Origin: Steinernema hermaphroditum
Lineage: Eukaryota; Nematoda; Chromadorea; Rhabditida; Steinernematidae
DNA length: 64,000 bases
Reading direction: 5' to 3'
NCBI GenBank assembly: GCA_030435675.1
Contig: CM059622.1
Span: forward strand, 14,136,001-14,200,000
In this document: piece by piece, positions 33,241 through 45,189 of the stretch
Numbering within the stretch: position 1 is the stretch's first letter
Layout: each line of letters opens with the position of its first letter
Translations under genes and position numbers: made by a program
Notes under the pieces: generated by a model
What the model was told of the DNA's origin: nothing
The model's input: the letters and a program-made list of their open reading frames with translations, nothing else
Databases searched by the model: none

Positions 33241-33658
33241 CGCCAGGCATCAAGCTTGGTGCTCTAGGGCAACTTTCGGTGGCCCTGGCAAGATCGTCGC
33301 TCTTCATACACTCGAACCTGCCCTTTTTATGTACCTAAACAATGCCAGCCCTTATACTTAGAACAAGAGCATACGCATGAAAATTGTAGGTGAAGAGAAT
33401 CTAGATATAACATGTGAGAATATCATGCGCACGTATTAAACTAGCAATTTCCAGAATCAGCTGCTCTCAGACGGCTTTCTCACTGGGGTGGTCTGGTTGC
33501 CTTTCCGTCAAGGACAATTTCCATTTGACGTTTGAATGCTTTAATATTTTGTGCTTATCCCACGAAGTTCACTTTTTCCATAGTAAAACTCTTTCGCGTC
33601 ACAACATCTGGGCACTCCCCTAACGTTTCTCTTCAGTCGGCACTTCATAATTGTGCTC

Positions 33659-34864
33659 ATGAACCTATCAGCTGAAGGTGACACTGTCCCGTCTAACTAC
33701 CGCATCGTCTATGGAGTATCGTACATTTTTCTTGCGGCTCTACCCCTTCCTATTTATGTCTTCATGTTATATGTGAGCTGCGCCTCATAGACACATGTGA
33801 TAATGAGAAATTGCAGGTGATTATGAAAACCAGCTCATTCCGTCGATATATGTGTTACTGGATCATATTTCTGCTTGGTGTCTTTGAGAGCATTCAGCTT
33901 TGTGGACAGATCTATCTGGGGATTGTTGTTGTTAGGAACGATCCAGGCCCGAAGATCGTGGAGAAGGTGAGTGTGAGCAACAGGAGGGTCAGAGTTGTGG
34001 CCTCTCGAAGAGCCAAAATCCCAGAAAGCAACAACAAACAACCCTATGATAATCTGCTCATTTCCAGTTCTTCATGGCCATCAACAGCTTCACCCTAAGC
34101 GGCGCCATGCAGATGACCTTCCTGCTGTCATTCAACCGGCTCTGCGTCATCACCGAATGGATATACGCGCCAAAAGTATTCTACAAGGTTCTACACATAT
34201 CACCACCGATCGTCACTCACTTACCCACGTTCTAGGGATGCATGGTCGTCGCCATCGTCTACGTGTCTGCACTTATTTGCGTTTTTTCGACCGACCTGGC
34301 GGGATTGTCTTACTATCCCACGCTTTTGGTTCACATCTACGACAACAACTACCCACTCAGTGTGTTGTTCGCCGATGTGGACAGCTTCTTCGCGGCTGGA
34401 TGCGTTGGTTTCAGCTTTATTTTCTACATCTTCACTGTCTGCTACCTAATTCTTCAACGACTGTCACTTAAACTCATCAATCCGGGCGCCATTCCCAAAA
34501 GAGAATTGGTCATTCTCTTCCAGGGGATCGTCATCTTCGCTCTGCAGACCATACTGGTCATCGCCTCATTGCCAGGATTCTCATTCATCCCAAATGTTCC
34601 CTTTGTTTATTGGGCCACTGGTGCTTACAATATATTTGGGATCATAGCTGCTGGCTGGGTGAATCCAATCATGTACTATGTGATGAACAGGTCGGTGGGG
34701 GCGATGCAAATGAAACAAAAAATTTGCTTTGTTTCAGAAAACTGAGAAGGAATATGAACGATCAATTTAAGGAAAAAGTACCATTTTGGAAGAAGTCCGA
34801 AGTCGGAACAGCAAATAACTCGCTGTTCCATGTTCCTGTGTCCTCTCATGCTAGCGCACAATAG
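33659..34864 (+). CDS. 7TM chemoreceptor (Srg-superfamily-like), 5 exons
   Basis: 321-aa receptor. Exons: 33659-33772, 33817-33966, 34068-34187, 34236-34690, 34738-34864; all junctions keep frame. It starts MNLSAEGDTVPSNY, a glycosylatable extracellular N-terminus. TM1-2 contain PLPIYVFMLY and CYWIIFLLGVFESIQL. TM3 ends LLSFNRLCVITEW. TM5-6 include IPKRELVILFQGIVIFAL. TM7 has AAGWVNPIMYYVMNR. The tail RKLRRNMNDQFKEKV is basic. Exons 2 and 3 have exactly the lengths of the paralogue at 13842-15573 (150 and 120 nt), and all intron phases agree. The two genes therefore arose by duplication before the sequences diverged. Ligand unknown; the family label is inferred from layout. Confidence 0.87.
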
Positions 34865-36359
34865 GACTTTGCAGAAATGGATGTAGAAATATATATAGTT
34901 TGACATTTTCATGTGAACTTGGCCCATTTTGTAGTGGATATGCATTCTGTATGAAAGGTCACTAAAGGTCATTTTAGTTCAAAGTGAAATTTAATACTGA
35001 ACTAGGAAAAGACACCAGGAAGACAAGTGTTATGAACCTGCAGCTTTCGTGGTTGTCTCTCTCGTCCTCCATTCTAACTAAGACTTCTTATTGTTCTATA
35101 TGTTGCATGGCTGTGCACTGGTGATCTTTGTTCGTCTTATAACCACAAACCGGCATAGTATCACTCCGCAGTCGCCGGCCTTCTTTGGACTTCGGCCCAG
35201 GGAACGGCATCAGAGTCAAAGGCGATCAGTGGCGATCCTATTAGCTTGTCCGGGCATGAGAGAAGTGATGAGCCGAATTTTTTTCAGCATCAAAGAAATG
35301 AGATTTTTACTGTCACTTTAATCTTCTGAGAGGTGCACAGTGAAATTTGATAATGTTCATGTTCGCTGAAGATCGAAGGAGACCTCCTACAAGAAGACCG
35401 CTTGGAAGACTCCGAACCAGATGGCGAAACAAATGGAGAACAAGAAGGCGACGACGACGCAAGCGTGGCAGGCCTGAGCGAGAAGCTGCATCAATGGTTG
35501 GAGCTGACGATCCGCGAATTGTAATAATCCTGACTCGGTATTCTGGGCGAATTGAATTAAAATAAAATTCCTATTGGATTTTTGGCGTGGTTCATGTTTT
35601 ATTTTCAGGTATCTGCTCGTTATTTTGTCGGACATAGACACAAAACAGTCCTCCTCAGCGACCTAGCATGAAGCACAATTTCATAAATATATTTAGATTC
35701 TAGTGTATTGTCAACCATTTCACTCTAGGTATTCACCATTGTTTTCTACAACGTCGGCCCTCTTTATGGACAATATCCGGATTCCGCAAAGAATATGGCA
35801 GTCAATGTTTTCGGTCTAATTTTCGACCTCTTTTTTGAGTGGTTTCCCCTGATGTCTTTGGTTGCGAATGAACTCATCAACGAGCACAAAAGACGATAAG
35901 ATAGAGCGAACAGAGTACCATATGAACAACAAAAATAAATCTCTCTGCTCAAAGTGAAGAGCTATTGTGAATGTCGTGCATAACAAAAGTCTCCTCGCCG
36001 ACCTAGAATGAAGCACAATTTTGAGCACGTCTATATATTCCTGTGTGTTTCCTTTGTAAGTCTTTTCCATAACGCTGTGAATGTAAAAACAAAAAATGTT
36101 TACATATTTTTGCAAGAGCTAATGCACTTTCACTTTTTATTGAAACCAATTCATGTGAAAGTTCTTGAACGAAAAAGTAGAGAATCAGTGCAATTTGCTA
36201 GATCTTGCCAACTTTCTGAGAGTGGAACGCGAATCAGTTCGATTCCCATTGTATGCAATGGAGCGATCTATTCATACATTCTATGCTGACAGATCCTCTA
36301 AAGTCGCTTATAAGAGTTTATTCCGTTTTTATCTCGTGAGTTATTATTGTTTGAGCAGT
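34865..36359. other. Mostly repeats; one possible terminal exon
   Basis: A plus-strand frame ending at TAA 35523 reads SVAGLSEKLHQWLELTIREL, with acidic sequence before it. An AATAAA lies about 40 bp downstream, so it could be a last exon, but no partner exon was found. Two similar segments (GACCTAGCATGAAGCACAAT at about 35659 and GACCTAGAATGAAGCACAAT at about 36000) flank a copy of the dispersed repeat. Confidence 0.35.
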
Positions 36360-36901
36360 TTAAAAGGAGACTTTTCGAATGGCCCAGTCGCTGTCGACGT
36401 TCAGGCCGCCTCGTAGCAGTTGCACTTCTCGATGCAGTCGTGTGTTCTGTTGTGTACGTTGTGGTAAATCTGAAAACGTTGCATGAGAACACGACGATGA
36501 CATGTTGAAGTACCTCGATTGGGAAGGGTTATGTGCAGCGCGGGATAGCGTCGATTTCTCTCGACGGAAAGTGACTCGGAGAGGCAGTCCTCTGGATAGG
36601 GAATGAGAGGACGCTGATAGACTATCGCTTGGGAGTGATCGAATTTGGGCCGATTGCGGCGGGTGAGCACGTAGACGGTGCCGTAGATGACCGCCACGAG
36701 CAGAACTAAGCCTACTGAGATCAAGGCGACGATGAGGACGATCGTTAGTTCACTGGGAAAGAGCGAGTCGCGCTGTCGATTGGCGTTCGTTCGGAAGACG
36801 ACGGAAGTCTTGGGTCGAGGCGTGGTGAACACCGCCGTCAGAGGGGGTCGATTCGTCCAGTCTTTCAGCTGAACTTGGAAGACTTGGATGTTTATCTGAG
36901 C
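36360..36901 (-). CDS. 3' exons of a single-pass membrane protein
   Basis: Exons 36514-36901 (or starting at 36896) and 36360-36469. An extracellular piece, IQVFQVQLKDWTN, and a Thr/Pro-rich stretch come first. One clear transmembrane helix follows (LTIVLIVALISVGLVLLVAV, then IYGTVYVL). The cytoplasmic tail starts TRRNRPKF and runs to a basic end, ...LHREVQLLRGGL...RKVSF. The 46-nt intron has GTACTT and TTTTCAG sites; splicing gives a better tail than read-through. No ATG is in frame, so the start and probably most of the ectodomain lie upstream (beyond 36902), where I could not find them. Family not recognised. Confidence 0.5.
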
Positions 36902-37657
36902 TGAAATAGGCAACAGTGAAGTCTTCTTCGCGGAATGTCCTCGCCGAACGGAGATTAAGCGTTCGCTGAGTCAGCAATTGACCTTTCCCTTGTTTTTTTC
37001 TCGCTTTTCTATTTTGGGACTTAGCCAGCTCCTGTTTGCTCGTGCTTAAGTGTTCCACGTAAGCGCTCACTTAAGGGAGGAGGCGCGAATTATGGCGATT
37101 AGATGATTCAGCGTAATCGTCCTAATGCCGAGAGTGCGAGCGACTATTCCAAAAAAAGTGAAAATTTGGTGGACGAAGTATAGGAAGAAATAATAGGAAC
37201 GACCGGTGGGAAGGGATAGAGACTGGTGTGAATTCTACAGCAATATAAGGTGCCGCCCATAGTAGAACGATCAAGCTGATATCATCATCTGACTAAGCGC
37301 GACTAGCAACGTTTCAAATGTTCGGAGGTTTAATGGATTCGGGGGCGCCTGGACGTGCAGATTGATGTTTTCCGAAACACAAAGGGCAAGTTGTGAGTCA
37401 TTTAAGCCTTACTAATCCTTGCAGAGATCTGTGGATTTGGGAAATAACGCTGAGAAATAACTTTCTACTGCTCATGAGCTTGAAATGGAAGAGATATGGC
37501 CCGCGGACTCACCTACTCTATTTCTAAATTCCAAAAACCATATAGGGCAGAGCGCGACACTTGGTTATGTCATGGCTATAAATAAGACTGATTTATCTGC
37601 TCGTATGGGGACACAAATGACATACGCCCATAAAGAAGACTGCACTAGAAAAATATA
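36902..37657. other. Upstream of the membrane protein, exons unresolved
   Basis: An open minus-strand frame (36905-37070) is basic (NRKARKKQGKG) and lacks an ATG. Nothing else recognised up to the MITE at 37658. Confidence 0.35.
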
Positions 37658-37854
37658 CAGGGTGCGGCAAAAGTTCTTCTACTTTTTTAGAAGGTTCTTT
37701 TTGGCACACTCGCCTTTCCTACGCGTTCCGTGTTTTGCTAATTCTTCTATTCTAAACTTTTAGACCGTTGTGACTATAAATTTCCTTGAACATTGGTCAA
37801 TTCTATGTGGGTTTGTGACATTTTAGAAAATCAAAGAACTTTTTGCCGCACCCT
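37658..37854. mobile_element. 197-bp mariner-type MITE
   Basis: Ends are CAGGGTGCGGCAAAAGTTCT and the near-perfect complement AGAACTTTTTGCCGCACCCT (one extra A). TA lies on both sides (37656-37657 and 37855-37856). No coding capacity. Confidence 0.85.
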
Positions 37855-37856
37855 AT

Positions 37857-40216
37857 ATATGAATCGGGAGACGTTTCATCCATAGATGGTAAACCAAAAT
37901 ATCTGCATGAAATAATGAGACCAACTAAACAGTTATTTATCCAGTGATCATGAATTAACGATGGTTTCCGAACAAAGGGCTTTTTAAACCTTTTTGATGG
38001 AAGCAATGACCGCACAAACAAATACTATGTACAATTCGTGTAATAGTCATGATTAGGCCACTAAACAAGCAGTGAAATAATTAGTCATTTAAGATACAAT
38101 AGTCCTTTACCCTTTTCAAAAAACTAACTTAACGTTGCGGCGGATTCAGGGCGAAGAACAAAGAGCTTTTTTAACCTAGAAACGTTTTGACGATCTAACA
38201 TTATGTTGGAGAGTTGTTAAGTTACAAATCTTTTGCCCTCGATTGTTCCGAAGCTTAACAATCCGTCCACCTTTAACATTTCGAACAATTTGGAGCATTC
38301 GGCTAATTGAACTGAGTCGGACAAAATTATTTTAATTTGACGAAGCACGTCCCCTTATTATTTACTTCATTGTTTACGGGTAAGAAGATGCGTCAGGTGA
38401 TGACTGACACACAGTGAATCACTTAAACCCGTCTTATCATCTCAACGACATTAAGTCAAGGAAGTGGTCAATGGTCGTTTCACTGAAGCATCACACAAAA
38501 TTCGTGTAAACAGTAAAGGCGCATTCGCAACCGACGGCAACGGCGTTCATAGCCGTTTAAAAGCAGTATTTTTTTAAAAAAGCACTTAGGAAAAAATTGG
38601 ACATCGAGCACTGAACTATCCCGCGATGGATGATTCGACATGATCTCCAATCTAAACAAAACACCAGGGATAGTGTTATTTAGGGTCTTCCAGCAGCATA
38701 ACGTTCCACGTCTCGGAAGCGATTCGGGATGGAAGGATGTGAGCGGTCAGCTGCGTCTCTAGTTGGTCAACAGTAAGCCGAAAGAACTCTGTTATGTTTC
38801 AGTGAAGCATGGAGGCTGCACCGATTATTAGTTTGATTGTTTACTGTTATTTAAAGGAGGTTACACCGACAAGATAAGCAGAAAGAATTGTGCTTTCACG
38901 TGAGTGTAACAAAATACCACTGAGGATATGGTTTTCTTACAAATCTTAAAAAAACAGGGTGGCCCTATTATTATGCAACAGACAACAAGCATGTTATCTA
39001 GGGTCAAGCAAGGGAGAACTTGATTGCAAAGGAGATGAGAATGATCACCCGGACAGCGAGCGATTTCAGAAGTGGATAAAATAAGGACCAGGGACAAGCG
39101 CTGAACCGAGCCCGAACGGTTACAAATCAGACACCTTCGCAATGACCCACACAGGCACATTGAAAACACGACAAATTCATTATTTCCGACACTAATAGAC
39201 CATTCTTATGTCGTACAATGTCCAAAACAATGAAATGGCTTGTTTTTTATACGTTTTTGCTTATCCAAAGTCCATATAAAATAAGGTTTCAAAACTACAA
39301 ACCGCGTGTGGTGTTCCTTTGCTGAGGTGGCAAACTTTGCACCATCGCACTGCTCTCTGTCGTCCTGGCGATTTCGGCGCCATCGCTTCGACCCAAGAGG
39401 AACAACCTGAATGGCTCCGCTTATCAAAACGGGAGCCGGCCACGTCACCTACCATGCATACAGTAACAAAAGGAAGATTCGAACCATTGTCATCTCGATC
39501 GACAACTCTTCGACGACATATTCTTCTTGTTCTGAAAGAGGGGCCACCAATAAATTTGAAGTAGTACAGCGACGGGGAGATGATAAGAGCAAAGGGGCGA
39601 GAACGCGAGGCATTGTCACATGTGGCGCCAAAACGCACATTGGCGCACTGATAAAAACGGACTTTGTGTGGGTTGTTGAGCGAGCAGCGATGTTGAAATT
39701 ATTCGGCGGCCAAGAAGATAAAGTTATTAGGGAGATAATGTGCTCTTTGGCACCTGGGAGAACGTGAAGTTTTGGAAGTTGTAAGGATTATGATTTTGTG
39801 CGGTCAAGTGAGGCTCTTTGCTGAACATTTCGGAAGGATGTGTGCTTAAGGAAACTGATCCATAAGTATAACACATTTTCTACAGACCAGATTTTGTTAC
39901 TGAGCGTTCGTCAATGCCAGTCGAAGGCGGTATTTATTTTTGATCTTTTGACCAGACGTGTGAGTCTATCATTTATGGTCGGAGTAAATGTTGCATACTG
40001 TGTCCAAAGAGCAAAGATGAGATTTCATCAGATGACGAAGTCACCAACGAAGGTGATGACTTGGGCTTGAAAGATTACCTAGGATTCATGAATGCTTTTA
40101 GGGAATTTCGGTGATTCTTTCAGCGATTTTAGTGTTATGTTGAAGTCGAAACAGTTGTCTATGGACTTATTCAACTGCAAGTCATGCCGACAGAAGTTAC
40201 TATGCAAAGTTATGCC
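37857..40216. other. Gene-poor stretch with repeat fragments
   Basis: No supported gene. A mariner-like end (CAGGGTGGCCCTATTATTAT) occurs near 38957 without a partner. A fragment of the CCGCCCGCAGG family lies at about 39105-39165. A long minus-strand frame at 39261-39638 has a short Cys motif (WCKVCHLSKG) but nothing decisive. Confidence 0.4.
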
Positions 40217-40336
40217 CGGAGATGGACACAAACCGATTGGATCGGATCGGCTAGCCGATCCGCGAGCCGGTTGATGGTTAGTGGATCGGCTGTGTCGGCT
40301 GGCCTACTGGCTGAACGGCTGATACGAATATCTCTG
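40217..40336. mobile_element. 120-bp hAT-type MITE with ATCGGCT word array
   Basis: Starts CGGAGAT and ends ATCTCTG. A perfect 8-bp duplication, GTTATGCC, flanks it (40209-40216 and 40337-40344). The interior is GGATCGG, GGCTAGCC, GTCGGCT words. Confidence 0.85.
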
Positions 40337-40879
40337 GTTATGCCCCCCAAAAATGGACTGAAACACTCCGTTCAGGGCCACGCTGTTGTTTCATGATTTT
40401 GAGGGAAAGTGAAAGGGCAACTCTTTTCGCTTATCATCCCAAAATTTCGAAAAAATCTCGACCGCTCTCTCGGCGATATTTCTGTATTTCTTGGAACCTG
40501 TCGCGTTTCCGAGAAACCGATTTCATCGTAATGTTCAATCCCCCAAGTAGGGCATACAGAGTGTTGTCTTCAGTCTCCGGCACATAATTCGACTTCCGCA
40601 TTCCATTGGGACACCATCTAGCTGTCAAATAAAATCCCAAACTGCTATCGTTATCGGTTTTTGAGTTTTTTGTAGAAAATAGTCTTACACTTCCCGGATG
40701 TCAATAAGTTGAATGCTCTATTTATTGTTGACTTTACACTCGCTATTGTTTCCTTTTGGAACTGTTGCAAGGTGACGGCGAATGTTGGAGAGAACAGTCG
40801 ATGAAATCCGAAACTTCGGAAATTTAGGTCTACGGATTCACTTCTACGTTATGAAGGAGTTTGAAAGTTTTCTTTAAAG
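40337..40879. other. Spacer between two MITEs, no gene seen
   Basis: Nothing recognised. Confidence 0.35.
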
Positions 40880-41205
40880 CAGAGATGCCGACTTGGGTTG
40901 ATTTAGCAATCGGAGCCGGGGCCGGCTCGGGTTTCGCGAGCCCCGGCTCGTTGGACCCAAGTCTACAAAGGAAAATTGCAACCGTTCGCGGGGATCGGTA
41001 CAAAGGGCGCAGACGACGAGAGACAATGGCTATGGAGCGGCGATTGCACGGCGATGTACTGCCATTCAATTTTCTGTCGTCGTCTGCTACCGCTCCCCGT
41101 GAACGGTCGGAACTTTTCTTAGTATGTAGCGGAGCCGGTATTCGATCATACGATCCCAATCCGAGCCGGGCGCGCGAGCCAGTTCCGACTCATTTGGCAC
41201 CTCTG
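40880..41205. mobile_element. 326-bp hAT-type MITE with GAGCCGG words
   Basis: Starts CAGAGATGCC and ends GGCACCTCTG. Flanks are CTTTAAAG and CTTTAAGG (7 of 8 identical), a slightly decayed 8-bp target duplication. GAGCCGG / CCGGCTCG words cluster near both ends. A diverged copy is at 25831-26165. Confidence 0.82.
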
Positions 41206-42435
41206 CTTTAAGGAAGAAGTGTCATTGTGCTTAAGTTCTCACTTATCAGATTTTGCTACAACTGCAAACATTGCACACCTGCACAGCCATTTTAAAGCAA
41301 TTATAAAAAGACTATCTCAAACGACAGCTTTCATTTGTGTCGCTGGCGATCGACCGTCGTTGATTCAGAAAGATAAATGATAAAAATAATACATTTAGCG
41401 CTTAGAACAACCCTACTAGCAACTTTTCTGAGGCTGAGAAAAACGGCACATGACGATAATCATTGTTTTTATTTGGCCTGCTTTCGAAAGCAGCACTTTC
41501 CGCTTTGAAAAGATGACAGAAAGGCAGTTATCAGCGGTGGAACTATCGATGAGTCAACACAAAAGGTATCACATCCTTATCTTGTGGAGTCCTTCATTCG
41601 AAAGAGTTTGAAGAAGTGCAATGGTCTTTGCATCCATTTAAGTATATTGATTAGAATTCTAATTCTAAATTCAGCACTCAATGAAACAAGAAGAAATAAC
41701 GAAGACTACTCTTCTAAGCTTTTGCATCATAAATGAAGGCGGAAGTCTAGGTCAAACAGATTATCTTCGTTGCTTATGTGTCTTTTTGTCCTACAAATCT
41801 TCTGACGTCCTTTGGTTATCTTATTCGTTTGACGCACTTGTGGCTACTTATCAAGTTAAAAACGCTTGGCCCGGACCGATCTGGTGTTAAAGACGCGACG
41901 TATGCCATTGGGTATATATGCGTAGTCAATAAAAAACTTGAAAATAGCGGAATTTTTAGATTATGCTATGAACAGACACCACCATTATCGGATAAAGCTG
42001 ACAGAACATCAAATGAAGGACGGAAAGGGATAGAGCACGGAACAACAGAATAATCCTATTTTCTCCTTTTTCCTTTATTCCCACAAAATTAAGCAGTTCA
42101 CTACATAAATAGCCGTTTGAAATAACAACTTCGGAGATAGTGTACAAAACGCTCGTGTCTCAATGGACTGATCGTTCTCATTAATGGATTTAAAGTTACT
42201 TTTTGTCCTAGTCGAAGATAACCGGAGCATCATGCTTTAGGAGTTCTGCAACCTCTAAAGGCATTTTTTGAGTGATCCCTCGCTTACACGCTGGTCTTAA
42301 TGAAGAGACCGACCGCTCTCATAAATGAGCAACGGGAAAGGGAAACAAAGTTCGAGTTTGCAGATGGCTAGACTCCAGAAATCTACCGATAGTAAACACA
42401 CGAAAAGCCTAGCGTTATTTCGTATGGAGACACCA
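41206..42435. other. No gene seen
   Basis: AT-rich intergenic DNA with short frames only. Confidence 0.4.
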
Positions 42436-42610
42436 TAGTCCTGCGGGCGGCAAGATTGGTAGAAATTGGCTCATTACAAACGTGCTTCATTTGTAATCAG
42501 TGGGTGTCGGCTTGGCCCCCTTGGTATTTGGTTGTGCGTTTCCTACGGACAGGAAAGCACACACGCAAACCAACGAACCCGCCGGTTCTCGCTTATATAG
42601 AGGAGCTTCT
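42436..42610. repeat. CCGCCCGCAGG family, short inverted copy
   Basis: Reads CCTGCGGGCGGCAAGATTGG, then a diverged GGCTCATT...GTGTCGGCTTGG part, a short CA-rich stretch and CCAACGAACCCGCCGGTTCT, i.e. the same order as at 62098-62480. Confidence 0.6.
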
Positions 42611-42891
42611 TAAGAATGGCCAAAAAGTGAAAAAGAAGATGGAAGAAACTGACCGGTCTCACGCCTGGATGCTCACGGAAATGAGGCACAGGGTATCAAT
42701 TTTGTGCAATCATCGAATTGACAGCACGAAGGAGAACGCGCCGCTCTGGTCTGGCAACAATTAACTCTGAATATAAGTGGGCAACAGGCGAAAAAAGGAA
42801 TTAACAAATTTCCGAGTCAAATGAATATGGATAGCAAAACGTGAATGTTAAGATATTACTAGACCTCTCGATATCACGTGGTCCTTTTTAA

Positions 42892-43418
42892 GGGACCCGG
42901 TCATGGATAAAAAAAAGTTCTTTAAATCTTCTGAAAATTTGTGTACCCCTTTTTTCGGGGTCGCTGAACACGATGGTGAAGTCGGTTTCTCGGAAAACAT
43001 AGTAGTTTCTGAGAAATAGCAAAAAATAAGCAAAAAACATCGTGCAAACTTTGCTTTGAAGCGCAAGGCAGACTTCGCGGTTCGTCCCCAAAGCCAATCT
43101 AGGCGAGGCTGGGCTCATTCGACGCGCCAGAAGCTGCTGAGCAAAATGTTCCCAAGCACGGACCTGGCCGTCACCTATTTCGGCCAAAAAGAATGAAAAT
43201 GTTGCGCAACTTGTGCCACGCCGGATAGATCGTGTCGGGACTAATGGTAAAACACGTTCTAAAACACGTTCAAACACAAAACACTAAGGTCTGTTTCTTG
43301 AAAACCACTGGGTTTTTTTGGGAAACCGACTTCAGCATCGTGTTCAGCGACCCTGAAAACAGGAGTACATAAATTTTCAGAAGATATGAAGAACTTTTTT
43401 ATGCATGACCGGGTCCCT
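42892..43418. mobile_element. TTAA-flanked MITE (piggyBac-type), copy 1
   Basis: Long inverted ends starting GGGACCCGGTCATG, followed in each arm by TCTTCTGAAAATTTGTGTAC and GGGTCGCTGAACACGATG (diverged in the right arm). TTAA lies at both sides. The interior matches the copy at 61355-61982 (CGCGCCAGAAGCTGCTGAGC; CACCTATTTCGGCCAAAAAG). No transposase. Confidence 0.82.
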
Positions 43419-45034
43419 TTAATTCGACTTCATCCAGTCATAATTTTTTTCAGAAATTTCTGACAGATTTTTGATATCAAAGAAGAGACCAACGCGTAGA
43501 AACAAGCAAAGAAATCGAGGTCAATCGAAAATTTTCCTTTGTCAATGTAAGATTCGTTGAATGGACTCATGGACAGTTTGCATATCGAGCCAAATCACAC
43601 ACAACAGCGGAAGTTGCTTATGGACACTATACTAACAAAGCCGTCTGAATCACTGTGAATATGAACAACAACAAGTGAATACTCACGCCTCGACATTACT
43701 CACTGCAGCTGTTGGTCAAAGCCCACAGCATGTGCCATTTTATCCGGATGTTGTTAGTCACCGAAATTTAATACAAGCACTGACTCATCAGCGAGGGATA
43801 TTAATTGGACTGCACCATGAAGCTCTATCCGCGCACCACCTCACACTAAAAACTTCCTTCTAAGTGCGTCATGCGGCGCAAATAGATGGGAACTAAAGAA
43901 TAGGAAATGATAACGGGAAGTAGATCACGGCGACCGTACGCACTTCATCATAACCGACGCCGTGTAGTGCAATGAGAGAAAAGAGGAATGCCGTGGTGAC
44001 GTCGGAAAACAACGTTTAACTGTGCCAAAACTAGTTTTGCTCACGAAAGATGTTATAGTCCATAACAACAGCCGAAATCTGAAAGTCGGTAAACACCGAG
44101 GATCGATTATTACAGCGCCGAGAACGGCCATGAATCGTACGAACAGTCAGGATGATGGATGGTTTCAGAAGTTGGGGCAGATATGACAGTAATAAACACA
44201 TGACCTTTGAAAAGTGGTGGGAAACTACATTCCTCTAGGAATGTACGGTGTTGTCAAGTTAATAAACTGTTGAGACAGTCTGGAAGGTTCCCTTTTAAGA
44301 AAGCACTTTCATCCCACTCACACCTTACTCACTGAATCCAAAATTTGCTCCTATAAGAAGTATGGACTCATTCGGCTAATAATAAGTTTGTCTTGTGCAT
44401 TTGTATGGAATTCTCACGACTTTGATTGTTTACAGAGTTACTATAAAGGCGACCTTCCCGGTAAAACAAAAAGATGTGTAACCATTGTGGCCTCGTTTCA
44501 GTAACAATAAAAGTGAGTAATTTTCGTAAGAACTAAATATAATTTGTGAGATATGATTATAAAACGACGTTCTACAGGGTGTAACATAAATACTGTAGTT
44601 GGGGAAAACAGCCATAGCTTTCCGTAGTACAAACCAAGCAACACGCTTTATACAGCGTTGGAAAGAGGAGGAAATTCTGCACAAACCACCATTAAACATC
44701 TTCAAGTTATACCCGGAGACACATAACGTCTGCAGAGAAACACTCTTATGTTTTTGAACAAAGTGAACACATCATTTCTATAATAAAAAGGACGCGGAAT
44801 ATCAAGAAAATAATATCAAACAGAAAGCAGTCAACGGGGATATGTTCCTTTCTATTTTAAGGAAACAGAGGCCAAATTTGGAAAGTCCTATCCTAGCCTA
44901 GCGCACAAGACCATACGTTTCCAAGTTCGTCCCAACAACTGCCTTCTTTTAAGACACTCCTCTTTACAGAACACGTTGGCCTTTCTTCACTCTATTTCAC
45001 ACTTGATCCACCCTTTCAACACATCAGTGGAGAG
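43419..45034. other. Intergenic, no gene seen
   Basis: Short frames only. 44573 carries a lone mariner-like end (CAGGGTGTAACATAAATAC). About 44811-44950 resembles the dispersed repeat family. Confidence 0.4.
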
Positions 45035-45181
45035 CAGAGATCGGAAAGAGTCCGGGCTCGAGTCCGCGGACTCGAGTCTGGACTCGGACTCGATGGACTC
45101 GGACTCGGACTCGACACCATTTTAAGGGCCTCGGACTCGGATTCGGACTCGATGACTTTTACGGCCGAATTCCGATCTCTG
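45035..45181. mobile_element. 147-bp hAT-type MITE with CGGACT word array
   Basis: Starts CAGAGATCGGAA and ends with its perfect complement. A perfect 8-bp duplication, GTGGAGAG, flanks it (45027-45034 and 45182-45189). The interior is mainly CGGACTCGGACTCGA words. Confidence 0.9.
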
Positions 45182-45189
45182 GTGGAGAG

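Larger units (their letters stand above)
31991..33658. other. Repeat-rich intergenic stretch
   Basis: No gene recognised. Holds the truncated MITE at 32627, a pair of similar segments (about 32440-32505 and 32743-32810, sharing ACTCGTG..TCGGTTC.GTAAATTA), and a CCGCCCGCAGG-family fragment at 33108-33240. Confidence 0.45.

Noticed and set aside
39261..39638. Minus-strand frame with a CxxC-like end (WCKVCHLSKG) that could be a piggyBac C-terminal zinc finger
   Set aside because: Only one short motif, no catalytic region and no inverted ends nearby; too weak to call.
44573..44600. Lone CAGGGTGTAACATAAATAC resembling a mariner end
   Set aside because: No partner end found within 2 kb; recorded only as a possible solo end.
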